Positions 33,601 to 44,433 of a stretch of DNA of 64,000 bases are shown one piece after another. A program made the translations under genes and the position numbers. Position 1 is the stretch's first letter; every line of letters starts with the position of its first letter. This stretch comes from Rehmannia glutinosa (lineage: Eukaryota; Streptophyta; Magnoliopsida; Lamiales; Orobanchaceae): contig JABTTQ020002617.1 in the NCBI GenBank assembly GCA_016081115.2, positions 62,001-126,000 of the forward strand. Direction: 5' to 3'. The notes beneath the pieces are model-generated. The model saw nothing but the letters and a program-made list of their open reading frames with translations, did not search any database and was not told where the DNA came from.

Positions 33601-34397
33601 AATGAGGTTAGAGAGAAGTTAGAGAGAAGGAGGAGAATTTGCTTGAGAATTAAAATGTGTTGGATAAATTGATAATTTTTTGTGTAAAATGGCCTCTTGG
33701 CCGTCCAAATGGGGGGGAGAGAGGGAGAGATTTTTTTGTTTAATTTGTGTCTTGTAATTTGTCTCTTGCATGGAGACAATTAGACTAGTCAAAGTATGGG
33801 CAAGGTATGGAAAGAGAAGGAATGTTGGGAAGACTCCAACATGTTGGGAAAAATAGTAATAAAGAATTGATGTATGAGATGATGTGTATAATATTTGAAT
33901 TAATGGTATAATTATACACAAGATGACTAATATAAGGTGTAAGTGTACAAGAGTTGGATGATATTTCTACTCCAAAAATCATCACCATGGTCGTCCACTA
34001 TAGGGGTATTATGGTAATTCCATATTTTTTTTGTCCCAAATTTGATGATAATAGATGAAATATATCAATCTCCAAAATAATTAGTGATTTTCTTGATCAC
34101 TTAATCTAAATCAAAATCTTAATTCTATAAGGTAAAAGTCTCTAAAATAAATAGTCTCTTAAAATTCTAAGGTGACTAATAAATACAAAAATAGTAATAA
34201 TGATCAATCAAGTGATCATAAATGTGAAATAGAATTAATAAAGATAATGATCACAAGTAATAAAATAAAATAAAATAAAATACAAAATATATATATTATT
34301 AATATTTACCCGTCAAAGTGACGCGGTAAAATAGTTGATCAATTACATAAACGACAATAAGGATCAATTATAAGCTCGAAAAAATCGGGGCTTCACA
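30638..34397 (-). repeat. 5' LTR of Gypsy C, 3' end deleted
   Basis: It starts (minus) TGTGAAGCCCCGATTTTTTC at 34397 and matches the 3' LTR down to 30638, where it joins gag directly. The last 450 bp of the LTR, the primer site and the gag start are missing. It keeps about 0.9 kb (31990-32895) that the 3' LTR lacks. Short CTGTTGCCTCATGAAA repeats stand at the deletion point. Confidence 0.88.
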
Positions 34398-34476
34398 GAA
34401 GAGACATGCAGTGTACGGATGTTATAACAGATGTGATGTGCAATGTTGTAACATCTTGTGTAATATTTCAGAAAAC

Positions 34477-34865
34477 TCACAAACCGATAGATCTTCTCAA
34501 GTTGGAAAACCTCTCAAAATCCAAAACCTTGGTGAAGATGTTTGCAAGCTTATTTTTAGTAGCAATATACTCAATACGAATTATGTTTTTATCAACTAAA
34601 TCTCGAATAAAATGATGTGTAATATCTATGTGTTTAGTACGAGAATGTTGGACATGATTTTTCGAGATATCAATCGCACTCATGTTATCACAATAAACAG
34701 TTAATGTTTCACTTTGTAAACCATATTCCTCAATCATTTGGTCCATCCACAAAATTTGGCTACAACAACTTCCTACTACCACATATTCGGATTCAGAAGT
34801 CGAAAGTGACACACAATTTTGCTTTTTGCTATACCATGAAACCAAATTATTCCCAAGATAAAAAC
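34477..34865 (-). pseudogene. Copia F RNase H (end of pol)
   Basis: The frame reads LGNNLVSWYSKKQ, CVSLSTSESEYV, ILWMDQMIEEYG, VYCDNMSAIDISKNHVQHSRTKHIDI and KLANIFTKVLDFERF, the classic C-terminal part of Ty1/Copia pol. The acidic residues of the RNase H site in CDN and SESEYV are visible. The open frame is intact over about 120 codons, but RT and integrase are missing upstream, where unrelated sequence begins near 34866. Downstream it leads into the F spacer, now split by Gypsy C. Confidence 0.9.
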
Positions 34866-35539
34866 GGTTAGAACAATGTCTTTATTTTGATTTTGATGAT
34901 TTCATATACATAAGTTTTATACCAAAATAATGTTTCTAAAAGTTGTCCAAATACTTCAAAATATTTTATTTGATTTTTACTAAGTTTTTGTAGTACTTCC
35001 TGGACGAAAGTCGGGCAACTTCTCTATGAAGAGGTCGACTGGTTTCCCTAGTAGGGATACCTTTACTTGTGAGTTTTAAACTTGTGAACAGAAAAAGAAA
35101 TTTTCGGGGTGCAATTTGTTCGCCTCGCCTCCTATGGCGACCTCTGCCTGATTGTTTTATTTTTTATGTATTTCTTCTCTATTTCAAGGTCGAATGATCA
35201 CCATCCATAGCAACAAGTCTCTGTGGTACAATGACCAATCACCATAGACAATGAGTGGTCGCCCTTGATGCCATACTGTGTCAAAACTTTATTCAACGGT
35301 TTAATATTTCTAATTTTAAACATAGCGACCGGTCGCTATAGTCTTTGAATGACAAATTCTGTATGTTGCAGAAACACTTCTCAGCAAACTAAGGCTTTAC
35401 ATTTATTAACCATTTCTTGGAGTTGTTTTGATCCTTCTTTGGCAGACAAAATTCAAATAGGAGGAGCCTATGTTGAAGATTACCTCTTGGAGCTCCTTTA
35501 TAAATAGACGAAGCATTGGAAGATAAAAACATTTGAATT
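34866..35539 (-). other. Unassigned LTR-like non-coding block
   Basis: No ORF is supported. On the minus strand a TATA-like TCTATTTATAAAGG near 35505 and the palindrome ATAGCGACCGGTCGCTAT at 35322-35339 suggest part of a Copia LTR or leader. It replaces the RT and integrase of Copia F between its RNase H and the Athila-like element B. No second copy is in the window, so class and borders stay open. Confidence 0.35.
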
Positions 35540-36480
35540 AACATATAATAGACATGCAAATTATTTATCAGATAATCTATAAGAAATAAGCATTCGAATT
35601 CATATAATAGAGCACATAAATCAATTAAGAAAACAATCAATAAAGATTTAACATGAATCCACAATTTTGATTATGCCCTAGGATCAGAAAGATTAGCCCA
35701 ACATATTTGATAACAAATTCACAGACAAAGTTGATATCAAATAGTTTGACATCGTTTAAGCACAAACAAGAGATCTAAACTTAAAAAAAAATTCTTCTTA
35801 TCAGCATGGATCTTCCCTCTAAGCCTTCGAACCCTTGTGCTTCTGTAGATGTGAAAGGCTTTGTGGTGTTCTTCTTAGATTAGCCCTCCTCTATCAGAAG
35901 ACGTTTGATTTGTGTAACCTTAGTATATTTTGGTGTATTGCATGAAGTATGAAGTTGTATCCAGTGACATCCATGGCCTTTGTCCTCTTTATATAGGTGC
36001 TTTGAGAGATCACTTGTAGAGTTCTGACGGAAAAATGACACAAAAACCAGACATAGACAGATCGCACGGCCCGTGTGCAGATCACACGGTCTGGCTATGT
36101 AAATGGCTTTCATCTCTATTTTTGCTCCGAATACTTCACATGGTCGTGTCACTTTCATAAGATCGGGTCGTGTAACATGTTTCTGAAATTCAAGTCGCAC
36201 GAACGTGTAAAATCACACAGATACCACTCACACGTTCGTGTGAGCCTCGCAGGGGCTGACTGGGTGATGTGTTTTTCTCCGTTTTCTTCATTTATTTGAT
36301 CTTCTCTTCACATTCTTCAATCTTGTCTGGGCCTTTGTTTCATTGCTGTCAGCAGCCACACGGCCGTGTGCAGTTCACACGTCCAGCCCGTGTGGCTGGT
36401 CTCTGTGGTTCGGGTCGCACGACCAGTGTGGACTTTTCACACGGTTGTGTGATGTTCTTTTCCCCATATTTCTTTCATAA
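35540..36480 (-). repeat. 3' LTR fragment of element B
   Basis: Sequence from about 35540 to 36320 matches 38890-39660 of the 5' LTR, including the AGTTTGACATCGTTTAAG and GTGTTCTTC.TAGATTAGCCCTCCTC blocks. The LTR's own start and end are missing. Additional CACACGGCCGTGTG words occur at 36355-36445. Confidence 0.7.
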
Positions 36481-36750
36481 AACCCGGAGTTTAGCATGAT
36501 GCCTCCTACACAACAACTCACAAAAATAAATAAAACAAAAAATAAGTTAATACTAAAATTAAAAATTGAATTAACATCAAATTACAAAGGCAATCAAAAC
36601 AAAAATACAAATAAATGGTAATAAGATATAATTTGGGTTGCCTCCCATAAAGGGCTAAGTTTTACGTCTTCAGACAGACTTTAGATTTCCAGCATCATTG
36701 TTGCTGAACTGTGTCTGTTGAAACCTTTGATCCCTCATATTATATACCAT

Positions 36751-38000
36751 CTATCGAATAATGTCGTTTAATTTATTCCTCGGATTAAGTTCAGTATCAC
36801 TTGGGAATTTGCTTTTTTGATGTTGGCCTCCCACTGCAGTAGCGATTTGGGTTACTTGTGTTACCAAAGATTCCAGTCTTGCATTTACGTTTGTGTTCAA
36901 ATGAGTGACATGTTCCTCAATCCTGTGTATCTTTGCTTCATCCTTATTCAGTCTAGCTCTAGTTTCTCCGATAAACGAGGATATAATTTCTTCCACAGAT
37001 GCTTCCTTATCACTTGACTCCACTCTGCCTTGATCACCCACATTAAAACCCGGAGGTGGCTGCAAAACATTTTTATTATTAATATATGAAAAGTTCTCGT
37101 GGTTTCGCAGCCCCGGATGATAATAATTGGGTGTCTGATTATTTCTATAGTTGTTGTTGAAGTTCCTTTGTTGTCCCATAAAACTAGCCTCTTCTTCAAC
37201 AACCGCATGATCTCTAGGAGCCACTTGCTGCATCACATCCAGTTTCATATTAAGCACAGATACTTGTTCTGTGAACATGGCAACTTTCTCATCCTGGACC
37301 TCCGCCACTTGTTGGACATTGGATCTCACGGAGGCCACTAGTAACTATTATTTGTCATCTCTTCTAACAATTCTAGTGCCTCATCCGGATATTTCTTTAG
37401 CAGTGCACCCCCATATGCATCATTTAGAATAGTTCTCGTGTTGCCACTTAAACCATTATAAAAATACTTAACCTGTTGGTAATCGGGATATCCGTGCTAA
37501 GGGCACTTTCTCAACAACTCTCTAAACCTATCCCATGCCTCATATAATGGCTCTGCATCTAACTGCCTAAACGGGCGATTTCCAGCTTCAATTGCAGTGT
37601 ATTACTAGGGGAAAAATATTTGGCTAGAAACCGCTGACTTAGTTCAGGCCAATCTGTTGCGGGTGGTGTTAGAGAGCATAACCATCTCTTGGCCTTATCA
37701 CGTAGAGAGAATGAAAAAAGGTGGCATTGAATGATATCCTCAGAAACACCATTCATTTTAATAGTATCGCAGATCTCTAAGAATTGCATCGTATGCTCGT
37801 TTGGATCCGCAACGGCTCAACCCCCAAACTGGTTTTGTGAAAGTGAAACCATCTGGATCAATGCAGGTTTTAGTTCAAAGTTATTTGCATTGATCGGCAG
37901 ACGAGCCACACCCCCATAAGTTTGACTAACCTCCGGCTAGAAGTAGTCAATAACTTCCCTCTTCACGGGCCTTTCCACTATCCGGTCATGTCCGTCCACC
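36751..38000 (-). pseudogene. Athila-like gag of element B
   Basis: The minus-strand frame from about 37980 has FELKPALIQMVS, an in-frame stop, then FLEICDTIKMNGVSEDIIQ, FSFSLRDKAKRWLCSL and FLAKYFSP, the conserved Athila/Tat gag core. After frame breaks near 37550-37340 it resumes with MASVRSNVQQVAEVQ, coiled-coil-like LVTQVTQIATAVG and GGQHQKSKFPSDTELNPR. Between this gag and the LTR piece (36481-36750) is non-coding sequence with GGGTTGCCTCCCATAAAG, a word common near the 3' side of such elements. Confidence 0.85.
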
Positions 38001-38335
38001 TCAGGTGGGTGTTCATCATTGTTCTATTATTCATGATATTCGGTTATTCCTATTTGCCATTGCTTTAGATCTTTTCCTTAACTATTTCATTGTTTTCTCG
38101 ATTTCCAAATCAATGGGTACTGGCTGGGCAGATCGGGAACGCGTGATCATGCACTATCTGCACTCAATAAAAACAATGTTAGAACCAAAGCAATAAAAAC
38201 TATCTACAAAAAAATCGAAAATAAAAGAAAACTGTTTACAAAAAAATTGAAAAATAATAAAAAAATATATACAATTTTTTTTGCTTCAAATAAGATTGAA
38301 CTACTTATCACTATATCTAAGTATAATATTTCAAT

Positions 38336-38352
38336 CTGTGGCAACAGCGCCA
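38336..38352 (-). promoter_or_regulatory. Primer-binding site of element B (tRNA-Asp type)
   Basis: Minus-strand TGGCGCTGTTGCCACAG follows the LTR after a short spacer. It resembles the TGGCGCCGTTGCCGGGG site complementary to tRNA-Asp used by Athila-like elements, with a few changes. Confidence 0.8.
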
Positions 38353-38358
38353 AAAACT

Positions 38359-39850
38359 TGATTACGAAAATCTTTTCACTACACTGCAAGTGTACAACGT
38401 AGTTTATAGAATAATGACAAGCAAGGTCGTATTCCTCAGGGATTGAATACGAAACACTTAGGATATAATAACATCGTATTCTAATTTTATTGAAGCAACC
38501 AAAAATCAAGAAAATTATTATCTAATCTAAACAAACAAAAATGAATATGTAAAATTATAAAAACCCAAACTCCACAAGTATTTTTAACAAATACAAAATC
38601 AACCCTAGGCACATAATTTCAACATGCTTCTTCAATATTAAATCCAATCAATATTTATCAAAACCAATTTATGTGTTTACATGGGTTTAATTCCTATATT
38701 TGTTTATTTCCCCTCCTGAAGCAAATAAACAATAGATTACTAACAATTGTAGTCTCCCGATGCATTAAAACTATTATTAACTCCCAAAAGATCTTTGAAT
38801 TAAATGACTCCCCACAAACAGTTGTAGTCTCCCGATACATTATCCCTGTTTATGTCTGAACCCGCTTTTCATTTTTAGAACTCATCTCCCAAATTATGAA
38901 CTAACAAATATGACATGCAAATTATTGATCAGTAATCTACAAGAAATAAGCTTTCGAATTTATATAATAGAACACATAAATATATTAAGAAAATAATTAA
39001 TAAAGATTTAACATCCACAGTTTTGATTATGCCATAGGATCAGAAAGATTAGCCCAACATATTTGATAACAAATTCATAGACAAAGTTGAAATCAAATAG
39101 TTTGACATCGTTTAAGTACAAACAAGAGATCTAAACTAAGAAAGAAAAATCCTTCTTGTCAGGATGAATCTTCCCTCCAAGACTTCGAACCCTTGTGTTT
39201 CTATAGATGCGAAAGGCCTTGTGGTGTTCTTCGTAGATTAGCCCTCCTCGCTCAGAAGACTTTTGATTCGTGTAACTCTAGTGTATTTTGGTGTATTGTA
39301 TGAAGTATGAAGTTGTATCCAGTGATATTTTCGTCTATGGTCTTGGTCCCCTTTATATAAGTGCTTTGAGAGATCACTTGTAGAGTTCTGATAGGAAAAA
39401 GGACACAAAAATCAGACATAGACCTATCGCACGGACCATGTGCAGATCACACTGTCTGGCCGTGTAAATGGTTTTAGTCTCTATTTTTACTCCAAACACT
39501 TCACACGGTTGGGTCGTGGAACATGTCTCTCGAAATTCAAGTCACACAAACATGTAAAAATCACACAAATACAACTCACACAGTCGTGTGAGCCTCACAC
39601 GGGCAGACCATGTGATGTGTTTTTCTCTGTTTTCTTCATTTATTCGATCTTCTCTTCGTATTATTTAATCTTGTCTGGGGCCTTCCAAATGATATCTTCT
39701 TGTTTAATATTTGTTTCTTGTAAAAAGTTACAAAAATACGTAGTATCATGCCCTTCTAAGGAAACCAAGTAATACACTAAATATGCGTGCAAATGCATCA
39801 GAAATATATTATTTTAAACGCTTAAATGCACGTATATTTTACACAGATCA
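38359..39850 (-). repeat. 5' LTR of element B, about 1.49 kb
   Basis: On the minus strand it starts TGATCTGTGTAAAATATACG and ends TTTTCGTAATCA. It is homologous along its length to 12017-13429 and 41217-42794. It contains repeated CACAC-G-GTGTG words at 39430-39610. The right flank is Copia F coding sequence. Confidence 0.88.
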
Positions 39851-41216
39851 AGATCATCATCACGCAGTTGGCTTATGCTGGTGTGATTAGCATTAAGACC
39901 AACAACATGTAGCACATTCCATAGCCTTGGAAGGCCATTAACATTCAACGTCACTTTTCCAACAATTTTCCCTTTAGCTCCAACTCCATAGGATATATTG
40001 CCACCATCGTACTCCTCATAGTCTGTTAAATACTCTAAAGTACCTGTCATGTGTCGTGAGCATCCACTATTGAAGTACCAAGATCCTACAATGTTAAATA
40101 TCAAAGAAGTATAGAAAACATGACATTTAACATCATATTTATTAACCCAAACAAATTTTGAAAAATACGAAATGTGATTATGAGGATGTTGTAACATTTC
40201 AGATTACATCTGATGTCCAGAATTTCTGTTGGTTAAGTCTGATTTCATTTTGTAACATAATAGTCTTATATGTTCAGGAGCATGACAGTAGTGACAAATA
40301 AAGTGGTGTTTCCGAGTTTTAGACTTTTGAGAAAAACTCCTTTTATTGTTGGAGGAATATGAAGATTCTCCATTTTCTTGGGATTTTACAAACACATGAG
40401 TTTTATAACCAAGATCATCTTTATTATCACTGCCCAAAGAAAGAATATCATCCAATTTTACTTTTCCCGAAATTAACTTCTTCATGGTTTCATGAGATTC
40501 TTCCAGTTTAGACTTTACCTTTCAAACTCAATGTCTCGTTTGGTAAGGGCAACTTTCAACATGGTGATGACCTTCTTTTGTTCATCATATTCTTTGGTGA
40601 GACGATCATTTCTCTTTCCTGAGATACTCATTCAATTGAGCCTTTTTGAGCCAATCTTTGTACAATTCTTTGTACGCCTCTTCCAATCCTTCACCATCAG
40701 AATCATCATCCTATCAAGACAATAAAATACAGAATTAGAGTTAAAACATCATGTTCTTTAGATGTGTCCTTAGAAGTGACCAAGGAAGGTGTGAACACAC
40801 CTCGAGCCACACCTCGGGCTACACCTGAAAGATTTATCTGCAGAGATTGTTTTCTTTCACAAGAGTGGTTAGAACAGTGCGATCAACATCCTGGTCATTG
40901 TTTTCATTGTCAGATTAATTGTCACTCAAGGTGACACTCAAACTCATTACTTTTTTCATAAGAGTGTTAGCACATTGAGCAACATAATGACCATACCCGG
41001 TGCATGCCCTGTATCTAATAGAATCAAGAGTTTTGGTATCAAACCTGATCGATTTTTCTCCAGAAAAATGATCTTGATTTTTATCAGAAGTGTTTTTTTG
41101 GGGGAATTTGTTAGAATCAAGCTTAAAGGGTTTTCTGAAATCAAGAAACTACTTATGACTCTTGTTTTTAAGAATTTTATCAAATCTTTTTTAAAACATG
41201 GCCATAGAGTCATCTT
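39851..41216 (-). pseudogene. Copia F gag end, zinc knuckles and protease (SIRE-like)
   Basis: Minus-strand order from 41216: FKKRFDKILKN and KPFKLDSNK (gag), a first worn zinc knuckle (RACTGYGHYVAQC) followed by VTLSDN, a linker, a second intact CCHC knuckle FICHYCHAPEHIRLLCYK (about 40305-40250), then protease WYFNSGCSRHMTG (near 40075), where the catalytic Asp of DSGCSRHMTG is Asn, and VVGLNANHTSISQLRDD. Two knuckles and the DSGCSRHMTG-type motif fit SIRE/Maximus Copia. The left side is cut by element B and the right side by element D. Confidence 0.88.
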
Positions 41217-42794
41217 TGATCGTGAAAATCTTTTCACTATCGCAAATGTACAATGTAGCTAGCGAGATAGAATGAGCAAGGTCGTATTCCTCGGGGATTG
41301 AATACGAAGAATGTAGAGTACGAAGAATGATCATATTTCAAGTTCATTGAAGTGGTCAAAAAGCAAAAAAATTATCTAAACTAATCCAAAATTATCAAAT
41401 AAAATATCTAAAATTGATTAAGACCCGAACTCCATAAGTTTTCAAAAAATACAAAAGCAACCCTAGGAACATAATCTTAACATGCTTCTTCAATATTAAT
41501 TCCAATTAATATATCAAAAAACCAGTTTCTGTGTATCTATGGATTCAATTCCTAAAGTAGTTTATTCACTCTCTCGAGTGGCGCATAAAGAGTTGATTAA
41601 TACCAATTGCTAGTATCCCTACTCAACAATTAATATTAACTCCCAAAAGATCTTATAATGAAGTACTCTCCACAATAGTTGTAGGTCTCTGGACTCAATC
41701 CCCATTTATGTTATGAATTCGTTTTTCGTAAGTTAGAACTCTCTCCCGAATGATGAACTAACAAATATGACATCTAAATTATTGATCAGATGAAACAAGC
41801 ACTGGAATTCATATATAGAACATAAGAAACCAATTACGAAAACAATCAATTTGGAATTAACATGAATCCACAGTTTTGATTATGCCCTAGGATCAAAAAG
41901 TTTAGCCTAACATATTTGACAACAACTCATCGACAAACTTAAAATCAAATAGTTTGACATCGAATTAAGTACAAACAAGAGATCTAAACTAAGTGGATAT
42001 AACCCTTCTTATCAGGATGGATCATTCTTCACGGTCTTGAAACCTTGTGCCTTCATAGATATGAAAGGTCTTCTAACATTCTTCGTTGATTTGTGTTTCT
42101 CTCTCAGAAGTATGTGTATTATGTATTTTCAGGTGTAAAATCGTATCTTCAAGTATAAAAATCGTCTCCTCAAGTGTAGGGTTTGGTCTTCATTTTATAG
42201 ATTTTTGAGAGATCACTAGTAGAGTCGACGAGATTAGGAAATAAATCCACCACCAGACAAAATACACGGTCGTGTATTAATACACGAGCAGGTCATGTAT
42301 TTGGCTATGTTCTCTGAAAATTGCAGAATACATAATACATGGTCGTATAGTTATACACGGTCTTGTGCTATGTAAACGTGTGAATTTTCTCCTGGGGTCC
42401 GCATGATAGTTGTAGCTCTTTCTCTTAGTGTTCCATAGTATCCTGAATCAGGTTAATATCAATTTTGTAGAGACAGTTATGGCTAAAATACTAAACCTTG
42501 CCAGTGCTGAAAATTGTTGATGCGTTTGGACTTTTTTGAAAGTAATCCCCTTTTGTTTGACCGTCTATGCTTCTTTTCTTCACATCTTTGCTCGTATCTT
42601 GGCTCTTGACATATCCTTTGGAACATGCTATCGCTTTTTGTCCAATTTAGCTCCATTTCTTGCAAGAATATAAAAGAATACGCAGTATCACGCCCAACAA
42701 AGGAAATCAACCAAAACACATGAAATATTCATGTAAATGTATCAAATATATATCAAAATAAGCCCCTAAATGCACATATAGTTTACACATATCA
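41217..42794 (-). repeat. 3' LTR of element D, about 1.58 kb
   Basis: Minus-strand start TGATATGTGTAAACTATATG, end TTTTCACGATCA. It is homologous to the solo LTR and to the element B LTR. CACACG-type words are weaker here and appear as ACACGGTCGTGTA variants at 42262-42350. Confidence 0.88.
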
Positions 42795-42813
42795 TATCCC
42801 CTCAAATTTAAAC
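42795..42813 (-). promoter_or_regulatory. Polypurine tract of element D
   Basis: Minus-strand TTTAAATTTGAGGGGATA directly precedes the 3' LTR. Just upstream is the CGAGGACGAGCAATGG word typical of Athila-like elements. Confidence 0.85.
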
Positions 42814-43254
42814 CATTGCTCGTCCTCGAGCAAACTAAGGAAAATAATCACATGAAATGGAGTAGATAGAACAACACAAGAACACTACAAATACTCAATC
42901 CCAATCAAAGCAACACTTTAGTAAGCATGTAACTCATCATCAAAAAGTCATTAATTGCAAATTCTGGTATAAATAAATGGGATAAAAACGTTTGCCCCCT
43001 GAACTATACCATTTTTTACACTTTGCCCTATGAACTTTAAAACTAACACTTTACCACCTGAACTTTGAAAAAACAATTGTACTTTGCCAAAAGGTCCGAA
43101 AATGGCCCAAAAATTCCAGATTTACCCCTACGGATACAATAGTTTGTTTTGCAGTTTGTCCTCTGAACTTTAAAGTTGTTGCACTTTACCTTCTATTTAT
43201 CGAAATTATTACATCTTTTATATTTACTCCAACTGGGTTTTGCGATCCTTAAAA

Positions 43255-43268
43255 TTGGTATCAGAGTC
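43255..43268 (+). other. Primer-binding-site-like word inside the Mutator-like element
   Basis: TTGGTATCAGAGTC matches the initiator tRNA-Met site of LTR retroelements except for one base. It stands 80 bp before the ORF start. It suggests that the captured sequence came from the leader of a reverse-transcribing element. Confidence 0.5.
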
Positions 43269-43347
43269 TAGGTTTATTAAGAACTTTAAGTTATATTTAT
43301 TATATTTATGTAATTAACAATTGGTGAGGAGAATTTTTTCCAAGAAA

Positions 43348-43632
43348 ATGGATCTAGACGAATGCCGAAGATGTATTTACAGGAGATATCGCCAAATTTT
43401 GACGATGTATGCACAAGAACACCAGGACAAGATAACATATTGGAACAATCAATATGTTAAAAAAGAACTCGCAGGAGCCGATAGAGAAACCTTGAGACAA
43501 TGCGATAAACAAGCAAAGATATTATCCGAGTTTTCTTACGGTAAATCAGGTATTATATGTCGATATGATAAATCGTCAGGAAGCAGTTGTTTTGAGTTTG
43601 ATATGGTCGTAATGGACTATATCCAATTTTGA
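43348..43632 (+). CDS. Unrecognised 94-residue ORF inside the Mutator-like element
   Basis: The ATG at 43348 opens a frame that ends at TGA 43630-43632. The product is charged and cysteine-containing: MDLDECRRCIYRRYRQIL near the start, HQDKITYWNNQYVKKELAG in the middle, and GSSCFEFDMVVMDY near the end. It could be the first part of a gag-like protein, judging by the primer-site-like word upstream, but no family is recognised. GC content and codon character differ from the AT-rich ends of the host element. It is the only open ORF in an otherwise non-coding transposon; expression is unknown. Confidence 0.4.
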   Translation: MDLDECRRCIYRRYRQILTMYAQEHQDKITYWNNQYVKKELAGADRETLRQCDKQAKILSEFSYGKSGIICRYDKSSGSSCFEFDMVVMDYIQF

Positions 43633-43945
43633 ATCAAAAAACCCAGATTGGTTCCCATGCCCGGATAAATTCGGGAACAAATTGTTTTGGAGTTAAATTC
43701 ATATTTATTAAATTGTGTGATAAGTTTATAAATTTTGGGGGTTAGATGCAACAAATTGGAGCTTAGAGGGATCTCTAAAACTATTAAAATAAATTGACAA
43801 AACTATAGGGGCAAAAATGTCCATATATGGTAAAGTGTAAAATTCGCAGAGTACAGGAGGCAAAGTGTAACGAAAAATAGTTTGGTAGGCAAAGTGTAAA
43901 ATTGGCATAGTTCGGAGGGTTAAATGTTTTTATCCCTAAATAAAT

Positions 43946-44381
43946 ACTCATCCGGGTATTCGACATCGCGACTCATAAGAAATAGTGTATCACTCAACTC
44001 TCAAAGTAAATGGGAAGTGTATACGCTCAAATCAATTCAGTGAAGTAGAACTACCATCTCTACCACTCAATTGTACACAATTCAAGAATCAAAAAGGACT
44101 TTGTCTTTGGTTGTAACGTAGGCTCTTTGGTTATGGTAGGAAAAATATGGAATTAGTGACTTGACTTGAACGAAAAAGAGAATTTAAAGCACACAGACTT
44201 TCAACTCACCAACCCAATTTATCTTAAGAATCATTTTCTCAAATTAATTTTTTTCAACTCTTCTTCCGCCCTTTTTTTTCTTTTATAATTCTTAGGCCCT
44301 TGCCTTCTTTGTTTTGCCTTAAGCTCTCAATTTTTCTCAATATTTTACAGAATATTTTTATTTTCTTTTCCAAGTGCTCGA

Positions 44382-44433
<52 letters not shown>

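Larger units (their letters stand above)
14459..34397 (-). mobile_element. Gypsy element C, Tekay/Del-like, 19.9 kb including a nested element
   Basis: The ends are TGTCACGCCCC (left) and GGCTTCACA (right). Identical 5-bp flanks GAAGA at 14454-14458 and 34398-34402 prove one insertion event. In minus-strand order it has: 5' LTR (30638-34397, its 3' end lost), gag, zinc-knuckle relic, protease, first part of RT, the nested element N, rest of RT, RNase H, integrase, purine tract, 3' LTR (14459-17811). All coding parts are broken. The primer site and gag start were removed by a deletion at 30638. Integrase follows RNase H, the Gypsy order. It is inserted in Copia F just after the RNase H region. 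Confidence 0.9.
35540..39850 (-). mobile_element. Athila-like Gypsy element B, truncated
   Basis: It has a full 5' LTR (38359-39850), a tRNA-Asp-type primer site, a broken gag and, on the left, only a middle piece of the 3' LTR. No protease, RT or integrase is present, so it is a deleted or non-autonomous copy. The right edge joins Copia F protease coding sequence directly. The left duplication could not be found. Confidence 0.75.
42979..43936. mobile_element. Mutator-like element carrying an ORF (Pack-MULE-like), 958 bp
   Basis: Inverted ends GGGATAAAAACGTTTGCCCCC (left) and GGGATAAAAACATTTAACCC (right, reversed) extend with CTTTGCC and CACTTTACCA repeats. Identical 9-bp flanks TAAATAAAT (42970-42978 and 43937-43945) show the insertion. 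The interior (about 43190-43740) differs in style from the ends. It has a tRNA-Met primer-site-like word at 43255-43268 and a 94-codon ORF, so the element probably acquired foreign sequence. No transposase is seen. Confidence 0.85.

Noticed and set aside
43255..43632. Endogenous pararetrovirus start (tRNA-Met site followed by an ORF)
   Set aside because: Only about 0.4 kb is present, no movement-protein, coat or RT motif follows, and the piece lies inside a Mutator-like element; the primer word alone is also common to LTR elements.
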